The notes under the pieces were generated by a model. That model was not told the DNA's origin. It worked only from the letters and a program-made list of their open reading frames with translations, and made no database searches. The position numbers and the translations under genes are program-made. A DNA stretch of 64,000 bases from Cristatella mucedo (taxonomy: Eukaryota; Bryozoa; Phylactolaemata; Cristatellidae), in assembly GCA_009760855.2 (NCBI GenBank), contig WPIO01000002.1, positions 11,030,001 through 11,094,000 of the forward strand, read 5' to 3'. This document shows, in pieces, positions 42,781 to 51,742 of this stretch. Numbering within the stretch: position 1 is the stretch's first letter; each line of letters begins with the position of its first letter.

Positions 42781-43632
42781 CGTTAGTAAAATAAATGGTT
42801 ATATTCTATCAGATCTTGATGCAAATGGAAATAGAATTATTAACATGAGAGATCCTGTGAGTGATGATGATGCTGTAACAAAATCATATGCAGATGCAAA
42901 CTTTATTGTAAATAGTGGCACTACTTTAAATTTACAGAATAGATCAATTACAAATCTTGCTCCAGGAGTTAATCCGACAGATGCTGTTAATATAAGTCAA
43001 GTATCTAATTATGTAAAAAAATCTAGAGATACAATGCCTGGAGATTTAAATATGAATAGTTTTGCTATTACTTTTACATATCGGAATTCTAGTAATACTA
43101 CACCAACAGTTCTTCCTGATAATTTTTGTGTTACTTATGGAGGATTGAAGCGAGATGTGTTACTGAAGAATTCTTCTGCTACAACTAATTTGAATATGAA
43201 TAATAACTCTATAATTAATGTTGCTGAACCTGTTAATTCTTCAGATGCTGCGACAAAGTCATATGTTGACAGAACTGTTAAAAAATAACAGAAGTCGTTG
43301 TACTTACATTAAATCCTAGAGCGATGAATTCTATTATTAATATTTCTACTTCATACTCTTGGCAAAATAAGAATAGTCCACCTATTATAATACTTAGTGC
43401 TATGGTAGTTGGATCGTCTAATTGTATACAATTAAGACGTAGCAGCGATACGACAATAGTATCTAGAGATATATGCGCTATAAATACTTCTTCTAATGGT
43501 ACAGATATAAGGTATTACGCGTAATTTAATAGATTGCCTACTGATTATTATTATACTGATAACCTAGGAAATATTAAGGTTAATCTTTTAATTTCTTACA
43601 TAAGTACCCGAGAAGTACAAATGAACAAGTAA
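42781..43632 (+). pseudogene. phage-tail-fibre-like protein 2
   Basis: Begins, in frame with the preceding exonuclease, at VSKINGYILSDLDANGN, which matches the N-terminus of fibre gene 1. The repeats RDPVSDDDAVTKSYAD, NPTDAVNISQ and EPVNSSDAATKSYVD follow. A stop near 43286 and a frameshift lead to MNSIINISTSYSWQ... , then TAA near 43522 and an open end to about 43632. Fibre proteins therefore exist at two places in the element and on opposite strands. The own start codon seems to be lost through the fusion. Confidence 0.65.
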
Positions 43633-43639
43633 TACAATT

Positions 43640-44031
43640 AATTCTTTTAATTTAGTTGGTTTACGCTTATTTTTTACTAATGGGAAGAGTTTTGCTATGT
43701 GCATTATTGATTCATGTTCTAAACAATGATGAATGCAGAACAACTCCGAACACCTTTTTTAAAGTGTTTCTTTGCTAAGCAGTATATCTTTGTAGGTCTT
43801 TGTTTATAATACTTATTCCTTGCATAATAACAATCTGCGCAAATGATTATTTTGTTGTTTCTTAAAATACCACAAGAATTCTGTTTCTGTACTATTTAAA
43901 TCACACATATCGCAACGCATTTCATACTTTAACTTTGGCCTTCGAATAACCTTTTTGCAAACTGGATAACCTGACTCTATGTATTCAATTTCACTAAATG
44001 TTGTCGAACAGCTTTCACAAAATATTTTCAT
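43640..44031 (-). pseudogene. zinc-ribbon protein 2
   Basis: The minus-strand ATG at 44031 follows TATATAGAA. The first 72 codons (to 43813) are open: MKIFCESCSTTFSE, then YEMRCDMC and a short tail. Two C-x-x-C pairs suggest a zinc ribbon. Beyond 43813 more codons of similar base composition lie in shifted frames, so the original protein may have been longer. Divergent from the integrase with only 9 bases between the start codons. Function unknown. Confidence 0.55.
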
Positions 44032-44040
44032 TTCTATATA
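44032..44040. promoter_or_regulatory. 9-bp divergent spacer made of the start motif
   Basis: TTCTATATA lies between CAT (start of the zinc-ribbon gene, minus strand) and ATG of the integrase gene (plus strand). On the minus strand it reads TATATAGAA directly before ATG. Confidence 0.65.
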
Positions 44041-44918
44041 ATGTCATTTTTAACTCTAAATGAAAGAAAAAAGGAAGGGAAATTTAGTCCAGAGTCCGAT
44101 GTAAGCCAGATATTCAAGCCAAGGCCGAAAGTAATTCTAAAAGGTTTTTTGATACAGCTAAACCTAATGAAAGTCATCAAGCAGACATTTTGTATATGCC
44201 AAATGATTCTGGATACAAATATGCCTTGAGTGTTATTGATGTTGCTAGCAGATATAAAGACTCGAGGCTACTTAAAACAAAGTCTTTTAAAGAAGTTACA
44301 CAAGCTATAACAGATATTTACACAAAAAGTGTATTGAAGTGGCCAAAGAAGATAACAGTAGACCCTGGAACTGGGTTTAAAGGAGAATTCATAAAAGAAA
44401 TAAAAAGACATGAAACACAAGTTATAAAAGCTAGTAGTAAAAAGAGTGTTGCACTTGTTGAAAGAATGAATTGAACCGTAGCAGAAAGAGCATTTATTGC
44501 ACAAAATGAAACAGAATTAGAAAACATTAGTAATGGAGATTTCACTAGAAATAAAGAATGGATTTATAATTTACCAAAGATTATTGATTATCTAAATAAT
44601 AGCGTTACATGATCTATTGGTGAAGAACCTGCAAAGGCGATAAAAAAAGAATCAGTAAAATTAAATATACCAAAATATCATAGAAAAGTTAGAGAACAAG
44701 AAAAATTATTAGAACTTGGAACAGCTGTTAGATATTTACTAAAACCTGGTGAAGGAGAAGATGAAAAAAGAAGAAGAGCTACAGATGCGATATGGAGCTT
44801 GACTAAACATACTATTGTCAGAATAATGGTATTGAAAAAACAACCGGTTAGATATTTTGTAAATGATGTTAAAAGGAATTTTGTTAAAGAGGAATTGCAA
44901 ATTATTAAACAGGACTAA
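44041..44918 (+). pseudogene. retroviral-type integrase (rve), Polinton INT
   Basis: The catalytic core is visible. The first Asp is at 44184-44186 (A-D-I-L-Y-M-P), followed by YALSVIDVASRYKDSR. The second Asp is at 44361-44363 (ITVDPGTGF) and the Glu at 44460-44462 (VALVERMN). This is the D,D-35-E fold of Polinton and retroviral integrases. Breaks: the first 45 codons are in another frame (shift near 44130), and TGA stops at 44472-44474 and 44610-44612 interrupt the later part. The C-terminal part is open to TAA at about 44918. Both TGA codons could come from CGA by C-to-T change; that is inference. Confidence 0.85.
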
Positions 44919-45303
44919 TTTTTATTTGTGAACGTCGTTCTATAAGATTATCAAACTCTTCTTTTGTAACTACTTCATCAGATACAGCATCTGTTATTTT
45001 TGAAATAAACTGTGTGTTAGAATCAAGAGTAAATCTTTTTCTTTTATCTATTTCAACTAAAACACCGTCAACTGCCATTAGCATTGCTGCTAGTGCTGAG
45101 GAAGCTGAGACTGCATTAGTTATTTCAGGATGTGCGTGAACATGTGTTGTAGAAACTGTAACTCCTAAAGCTACTAGTATATTTACAATTTTAATTATAT
45201 ATCCTACTCTTTTTAAATTTGTTAGACATGATCTAATTTTAACACTATATGCAACTACTTCATCATATCTTTGAAGAGCAAATTTTTTTCTTAGATCTGC
45301 CAC
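44905..45303 (-). CDS. small membrane protein of unknown function
   Basis: 132 residues with two hydrophobic segments (VGYIIKIVNILVALGVTVST and a SALAAMLMAVDGVLV segment) separated by a short loop with several His. A charged C-terminus follows. The first codon is GTG after TTATAGGAAA, so an ATG may have been lost or a GTG used. It overlaps the end of the integrase by 14 bases, convergent. No family recognised; it could be an envelope, host-interaction or superinfection protein. Confidence 0.55.
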   Translation of the reverse strand: MADLRKKFALQRYDEVVAYSVKIRSCLTNLKRVGYIIKIVNILVALGVTVSTTHVHAHPEITNAVSASSALAAMLMAVDGVLVEIDKRKRFTLDSNTQFISKITDAVSDEVVTKEEFDNLIERRSQIKISPV

Positions 45304-45317
45304 TTTCCTATAATTAT

Positions 45318-45650
45318 TTATAAAATATTATCAGCAATATTTCTTGGAAAACCTTTTTCAAAATATGGATCCCTGAATGTTTTAACTAGACAATCATCAA
45401 CAATACTAGGAGATTGATCCTCATTAAAGAATTCTGGGTGTCTAATTAAATTATAATTTGTTAACTTTTGTCTCTCACCTTTACAAATTAAATTAATTAT
45501 AAAATGTGTGTGTAGTTTAATTTCATCATATCCATTAACAAAATGAATGCAATGATCGTAAAACTTGTAAAATACTTCCCTAATTCTGATTATATAAGAA
45601 ATCATACTCTCACGCCAATGTCTAGGAAAGAATTTACACCTTGTACTCAT
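45318..45650 (-). CDS. subterminal viral protein of unknown function
   Basis: 110 residues from ATG 45650, starting MSTRCKFFPRHWRESM. It is rich in aromatic and charged residues and has no membrane segment. The frame extends upstream into the terminal repeat, but the ATG after AAATATACT is the likely start. First gene inside the right terminal repeat. The element 2 equivalent lies outside the window. Not recognised. Confidence 0.5.
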   Translation of the reverse strand: MSTRCKFFPRHWRESMISYIIRIREVFYKFYDHCIHFVNGYDEIKLHTHFIINLICKGERQKLTNYNLIRHPEFFNEDQSPSIVDDCLVKTFRDPYFEKGFPRNIADNIL

Positions 45651-45664
45651 AGTATATTTAATAA

Positions 45665-45888
45665 TTTCTTTCTTTAAATCAAATTGTATTATGTTAGAGT
45701 GCGGTAGGATAAGCAACGAAGTAGGCGAAAACACTATTGCGAGCAATAGCGAGTCTTGTGCTGATAAGTAGTTTGGTTTTGAAAGTTATGGAGACTAGTG
45801 GTCTCAGACGAAGACACTCGATCGAGCTGTGCGAGATTGAGGGTCGAGGCTGAGCCCTAGGCTCTATAATGTTCAAAACATAACTACT
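45665..45888 (-). repeat. right terminal inverted repeat of element 1
   Basis: Reverse complement of 28314-28537 with scattered differences, ending CATAACTACT at the outer edge. The 5-bp GCCCG follows. Confidence 0.95.
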
Positions 45889-45893
45889 GCCCG

Positions 45894-46359
45894 CCGCCCG
45901 CAGAGCTCGAATCGGGAGAGCGTGGAGCAACGCAACGCAACGCAACGCAACTCCGCCAAAGCCACCAGTCGCTGCGCTCACCTTCAAATGACTTTAACGA
46001 ATATCTATGCCGAGCAGTGCAGCCGCGGCTGCGACAGGCGGCAAAATGGAGCTTCGCCCGGGCAGGAGGCGCACGGACAGCTTTGCTGGCTTTGCGGGCG
46101 GCACAAAGGCGAGACGCAAGTTACCGCTGACTACCGACCAAGGTGGCAACGTGTTTCCACTGGCGCGCTGCCGCAAGTAGGGGACAGCCTGTCGGAGGTG
46201 AAGAGCACGTGACCAGTGCCTAATCTTTCTTTCTTCCGCGCCCCGACGTCAATAAAAGCTAGAAGCAGATGAGTAGCCACTCGCCGAGCTCGCTCTTCCC
46301 TTTAATGTCAGTTGCTGCTTTCAGCTCCCTCCCTTCAAGTGGCTCCTATTGAATCGCTT
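45894..46359. other. GC-rich host flank right of element 1
   Basis: Host DNA with a short CAACG repeat at 45930-45950. No gene recognised. Confidence 0.45.
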
Positions 46360-46545
46360 GCATTAAGTCGCCGAACGTATAGCAAGCTGCCAAAGGTGGC
46401 AGTAATCTGTCGCCCCCCCCACTTACTAAACCTTGCTTTATTTCAGATCTCATCTCAATTTTGTGATGCAGAAGGTCGTCCGTTCCTCGAGTTTCCGACT
46501 GATTTTACAATTCATTTTTATGTCGCAGCTGTTAATTTATAGGAT
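46360..46545 (+). mobile_element. LINE endonuclease fragment
   Basis: Plus-strand reading LPKVAVICRPP to FTIHFY resembles the endonuclease block at 21560-21735 (minus strand). It is the V-I-Y-R-P-P to D-F-N-I-H part of a LINE endonuclease. Confidence 0.6.
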
Positions 46546-46603
46546 GAATTTCTGTACATCGCCGGACTCATTTTCTCTTGTGATTCATGTGCATGGCTGT
46601 CAT

Positions 46604-46738
46604 TAGTATGTGGTTTTGACTCATGGCAGTCTCACCCTCATCCAAGACATTTTCTGCATTCAGCCTCGCAGAGGCTTGACCTCAATTGAAAATGCCTTAG
46701 ATGAGTGTGTGTCTGCCATGAGTCAAAATCACATACTA
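46604..46738. mobile_element. 135-bp hairpin / MITE-like palindrome
   Basis: Outer arms of 26 bases match with one mismatch (46604-46629 against 46713-46738 reversed), starting TAGTATGTG and containing TTTTGACTCATGGCAG. Inner parts (CTCATCCAAGACATTTTC against its diverged reverse) also pair, so the whole unit can fold into one long hairpin. It lies just before the polymerase gene of element 2. Confidence 0.8.
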
Positions 46739-46840
46739 CTCTACGTACTCCACCAAATTTTTTGTATATACTATAGTACGTTTTTTTTAAGTAATTTACT
46801 TGGTAAGTTAATTTAAAAGAAAATATTAATATATTACAGA

Positions 46841-49800
46841 AATGCCTGAGATTAACAAATTTTTAAGACGCGAGGGTGAAACTTTCAATGAACATGCTAA
46901 GAGATTGGTTTCTTCCTAAGAGAGCAAGTTTGGAAGTAAACCTTTTTTTAAGAAGAAATAAGGTAACACTTCCAGAATTGTTCATTATCCTGTTTCTGCA
47001 ATTGATATAAAAAAGGATGGATAAAATTTCGTTCAAAAATATCTAATCCAAAAGTTATTAAATATAGCACTTTCTTTAATCAGGCAAAGGGACTTTCTAC
47101 GATCGAAACTAGTGGTTGAGAGAAAGAGTTTTAGCAGAAATGAGATTGACTATGAATAGGAGGGTTTTGTATTAGAAAATTCAGATCTAAGTGTTTTCAG
47201 AAAAAAATGTACTCCTGGTTTGTTCTCTGTTATGAAATATATATCTTCTTATTTTGGTAATGTAAAAATGAGCCTTCAGTTCAAGTACAATTATAGAATG
47301 CAAAAAATGAAACTGTATTTGCAACAATCAATGGAGGCTCTCCTGCAATTTTAAATAGAGTTTCTCATTTTTGTGCAATTATTAAAAAACACTTTCCTAC
47401 TTTTGAAAACATCGTTGGAGAGTGTAATGAAGGAGAATCAACATGTAGGATAGTGGCTATTATTAATGGTTTTGTAAAGTTTACAAGATTTGTTCCACAG
47501 ATTTGAGGGTCTTATTGTATGTTACCTATAAAACTACAAAATAAAAGGTGTGTTATTAATATTACGAAGAAAGACGATAACTTTTGAGCTTTGTGGTACG
47601 TTCTAAGAGCATTATAACCAAGAGAGAATCACCCAGAAATAATACATGACCTAAGACAAGTAATGAATGAGAAACACTCTGATCTTTTACATTTATTAAA
47701 ACTTTTATTCTTTCCCAGGGATGAAAAAGATTCAGAATTCATTTTATAATAAACGAAAATGTTCCAATGATATTTAAAGATATTCCAAAATTTTCAAGAT
47801 TATTTAGTGCTTCAATAAATGTTTCTGAGTTGTTTTCTTCTGTTACTCCATTGTTAATTAATGAGGAAGAAATTGAAAAGCAAATAGATTTACTTTTATA
47901 TAACAACTAAGGAAAGTCACACTATGCTTTAATGACAAATTTCAATTCTCTTTGTATTACCGAAAAGGATATAAATACTACATTTTTTGTAAAAGGTGTT
48001 TATCAATATTTAATAAACAAGAAATATTCGAAGAACATAGATTAAATTGTAAATCTGGACATTGTGGAAAAGCAAGAGTACAAATGCCTTTTGCTGAAAG
48101 CAGAAAAGATAAGACTGATAGTTTAGTTATGTTTAGAGATTTTGAAAAATGATAAATTCTCCTTTAGTAACATTTGCTGATTTTTAACGTTTATTGGGAA
48201 AATTGATAATCCAGAAAAGGCCATAAAAGGCTCTTTTAATCAACATAATCCTTGTACCGGAGGTTATGTAATCTTGTATCATAACAGTAAAGTTGTAGAA
48301 AACTATAAACAAACATTTGGAAAAGGTGCTGTTAGCAACTTAATTCTATCCTTGAAGCAAGAGTGTGAAAAACGAATTGAAGTTCTTAAGGAAAAGCTTA
48401 ATCCCCATAAAGTATATGATAGATGAATTATGAATAGTGAAAAAAAAGATATTTTGAAGAAGTAACAACTTGCTAGATTTGTGAAAAAATTTTATCAAAA
48501 GAAGCTAAAGTTTTAGATCACTGTCACTTAACAAGTAAGTATCATGGAACTGCACCCAACGAGTGTAATCTTAAATTAAGAATTTGTCCCAGTACTTTCA
48601 AACAACCTGTTTATATACATAATTTAAGAGGATATGATTCTCACATGATTGTTAACTGCCTTGATTGCGATTTAGATACGAAGAGAGTAATTGCTGATAA
48701 CAAAGACAAGTTCTTAACTATTGATTTTGAAAATTTAAGTTTTAGAGATTCTGCACAATTTCTAAATACTAGTTTTGATGAAAATTTTAAAGATTTATGG
48801 AAAGCAGATGACTTTCCATGCGCTAGCGATGCACAAATTGCACGATCATCAAAGAAAGAAATATATCCTTATGACTACATGTATTCGTTTGCAAGATTTG
48901 TAGAAACACATTTAATATCAATTTAAAAGCTCTATTCAAGTCTCAGTGGAGATATTACATTTGAGGATTATGAAAATTCAAAGAAAGTTTGGAATGCTCA
49001 TAACATTAAGAATTTAAAAGATTATCATGATTTATACTTAACAATTGACGTATTATATCTAGCAGACGTATTTGAAAGATTCCGTAATCTGATAATGAAT
49101 AAGTATAAAATTGATGCAGCAAAATTTCTTACAACAAAGTTAACACTGACAGCAGGTTTAAAACTACTGACATCGTTCTCGAATTATTAACCTATCCAGA
49201 TAAGTACTTGTTTTCTTATAAAGAAATTAAGGGAGGAATGACACAAGTCTCTAAACATTATGCCAAAGTAAATAATCCAAGGTGTGGCGATTTTGATCCC
49301 AAAAAAATTAACTTCTTATCCTCTTTCTTTTGATGCAACTAATTTATATAGATGGGCCATAAAAACAGCTTTTAACAACTGGCGGATTTAAATTGTTATC
49401 AAAGCAGAGTTAATATTTGGAATGCAAGCAAAGATGATATAATAAAAAGAATTAAATCTACTTCTAACAAAGTTTATATATTAGAAGTTGATATGCACTG
49501 TCCAAAAGAGAAACATGATTTATTCTCAGATTATCCTCTCCTGCCAGAAACAAAGAAAATAGCCGAAGACAAATATTCACTCTATCAAAGTTCTTTCAAA
49601 AGGGGAGACGAACCTGCACAACAATTAATAATAGACTTAGAACCAAAAGATAAATAAATAATTCATTATCTTAATTTGAAGTCTTGTGTAGAATTAATTT
49701 ATAAAGCAACATACATACGTATACTGTTAGAGTTTGATCAAAAAGATTGGCTTTCTTCTTACACCGTTAATAATAAAATCCTTGGAGATAAAGCAACAAA

Positions 49801-50919
49801 TTATTTTGAAATTTTTTTTTATACTGCTAAGTAATTCTTTCTTTAGGAAAGCAACGGAAGACGTTTGGGGCAGAAGAAATACATAATTATTCAATGAAAA
49901 CTCGGAACAAGATTTAACACTAATGACTAGAAGATACAGAAGCCCTCGTTTTATGTAAAGAAAGATGTTGTCTGATCATATTGTTGCGTTGAGAGTAATA
50001 AAGAGAATGTTGTACTTAATAAAACAATCTATGTTGGATTTTGTTTACTTGATTTATCCAAGATGTTAATGCAAAGGTTCTAATACTTGACTATGAAACA
50101 GAGAAATTATTCTAAAATAATTTTATTTTATTCAGATACTGATTCATTAGTTATGTAAATATTCACTGGAGATGTTTATAAAGATTCTATTGAATATCAT
50201 AACATGTTAAATTGTAATACTTTTCCTGAAGACTATCCTTTTTGGGCAGATAAAACAGCAACAATTATTACAAAAAGTAATAAAGAAATCATTGTTAAAT
50301 TCAAAGATGAGATAACAAAGTTCCCTCTGAAATATTTAACAAATGGGTTTTCTTAAGACCCAAGTTATATTTTTTGCTATTTATAATAAGGAATCTTTTT
50401 ATGGAATTAGGGATATCCTTAATTAAGAAGGAAAGCCAATTGGTAAATCAATAAAAGCTAAAGTAGTTAAAGAATATGTTGTTGAGAAAAAATTAAAACG
50501 TAGAGATTTTAAAGAATGTCTTAAAACAGAATTAACAAAAATTGTAAGCAAGCATGACTGAGATTTGAGAAACATAAAATATACACTATTAAACCAAATA
50601 AATTAGCACTATCCGCTTTTGACTCGCTTTATTGCGGGCGTTGTTATTATGCTTATGGACATTACAGAATTAAAGAACCAAAGGGTCAAGTAAAAGGCCC
50701 TGGTTTTTGTTTTACTTGCAAATTTCAATTGAAGGTAATTAAAAATATTTATATTGATGCCTAAGCAAAAACAAGAAGATTTCTCAAGAGCACACAGTTC
50801 CAATTGAACACGATTTCAGAGAAATAACTAAAGAAATGCACGAATTAAAAATTTAGATAGAATATGAGAAAATTAGAGAAGGGATAATATTAGGAGAGGC
50901 ACGAATAATTTTATTTTAA
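46841..50919 (+). pseudogene. protein-primed DNA polymerase B (Polinton pPolB), heavily broken
   Basis: Scattered over 4 kb in three frames, the order of conserved blocks is right for Polinton polymerase. A zinc-finger-like FCKRCLSIFNKQE with EEHRLNC is at about 47975-48050. VLDHCHLTSKYHGTA with ECNLKLR is near 48510-48580, and IHNLRGYDSHMIV (exonuclease motif) near 48615-48655. YHDLYLTIDVLYLADVFE is at about 49025-49075. Motif A (SFDATNLYRWAI) is near 49330, and motif C (FYSDTDSLVM) at about 50127-50156. The start MPEINKFLRREGE follows ATATTACAGAA. Many stops and frameshifts make it non-functional. The family replicates the element from a protein primer. Confidence 0.85.
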
Positions 50920-50953
50920 AATAAAAAAATCTACTATTATAGAGATAAGTGAC

Positions 50954-51175
50954 TTGAAAATTGAAATTGAAATCTCAGCTGAGACAGAAGTTGGAATAAA
51001 GGATGAAAGTGAATATGAAAGTGAGGACGATCTTGATCCTGATTGCAATCCAGAAGATGAAGAAACTGAAACTGAGGAAGATGAAGATGAAGACGATGGT
51101 GATGAAGGTTATGAACAAGTATTTCTCTTGAAGAATAAGTCAAACATCCTTATACAAATGAAGGAGATAAATTAA
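50954..51175 (+). pseudogene. small acidic protein, copy in element 2
   Basis: Homologue of 28620-28814: Glu/Asp-rich with DLDPDCNPED and a long E-D run. The ATG seems to have become ATA or been lost (no ATG follows TATAGAGAT), although the 73-codon frame is otherwise open. The C-terminus VFLLKNKSNILIQ differs from element 1. Confidence 0.5.
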
Positions 51176-51197
51176 AAAGAATTATCGTTATTTAGAA

Positions 51198-51718
51198 ATG
51201 AATGTTTCAAGAGTTCTTAGTTGTGAGCAATCTAGAGAAACAGTAAAGAAATTCTACCAAGATGAATGGGACTTTGAAGCCCAAAATGTAGCTAGTTCTG
51301 GTATTACACAAGTTACAACTGATCTAGAATCTACTTTTAGGGCAAATTTTGATTAACTTCTAGATACTCCTGGTGAAATTCCTGGTTATACTACATGGAT
51401 TGCTTGTCAACTACCAGTTTATCATCATTAATTTTTGATGTATCAGGAATGAAACCAGATGTATCTGGTGATGTTAAATACAAGTGCTATGCAATCCTGC
51501 CTGACTTATCTGACGGAACCAGTGCTAGACGAAAAGCAACAGTAGCTTCTATTGCTGGAACTACAGTAACTGCACCGTCTTCAACTACTACTTCAACTGC
51601 AACAACTTCGTCATCTACTGATCCTAATGTCTCATCGGTTTCAACATCGTCAACTACTTCAACTGCAACAACTTCGTCATCTACTACTTACCCTACTGCT
51701 TCAACTACTACTGGATAA
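51198..51718 (+). pseudogene. fused remnant of two element-1 genes (28836 and 29060 types)
   Basis: It begins MNVSRVLSCEQSRE like 28836, then passes after codon 14 into VKKFYQDEWDFEAQNVASSG, which matches the middle of the 29060 gene. The missing piece implies a deletion of several hundred bases relative to element 1. A TAA near 51354 and a frameshift near 51410 follow. The C-terminal frame (51395-51718) keeps GMKPDVSGD and LSDGTSAR and ends in a Ser/Thr-rich repeat. Confidence 0.6.
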
Positions 51719-51742
51719 TATAAATAAATCAAAAATATAGAA

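Larger units (their letters stand above)
28314..45888. mobile_element. viral element 1: complete Polinton/Maverick-type integrated virus
   Basis: A 17,575-bp element bounded by inverted repeats that start AGTAGTTATG and flanked by a direct GCCCG (28309-28313 and 45889-45893). The AG terminus, retroviral-type integrase, packaging ATPase, adenovirus-type protease, double-jelly-roll major capsid protein and penton-like proteins together identify a Polinton/Maverick or adintovirus-like element. A 5-bp duplication is slightly shorter than the 6 bp usual for the group. The AT-rich content contrasts sharply with the GC-rich flanks. DNA polymerase B is missing except for a short 3' remnant. Breaks in protease, integrase, PLA2-like and fibre genes show it is no longer intact; ATPase, both pentons and the HNH gene are still open. 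Confidence 0.95.

Noticed and set aside
28620-44918. Alternative genetic code in the virus (stop codons read as amino acids)
   Set aside because: Internal stops of all three types occur (TAA, TAG, TGA), always as single events next to frameshifts, and homologues in the other element have ordinary sense codons there. This is decay.
44905-45303. Holin or toxin role for the small membrane protein
   Set aside because: Two hydrophobic segments alone do not support a specific function; left as unknown.
46604-46738. Hairpin as left terminal repeat of element 2
   Set aside because: It does not resemble the AGTAGTTATG repeat of element 1 beyond the first bases, and the right end of element 2 is not in the window for comparison.
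46610-46816. 68-aa open frame
   Set aside because: It lies across the 135-bp hairpin; the frame is a by-product of the palindrome.
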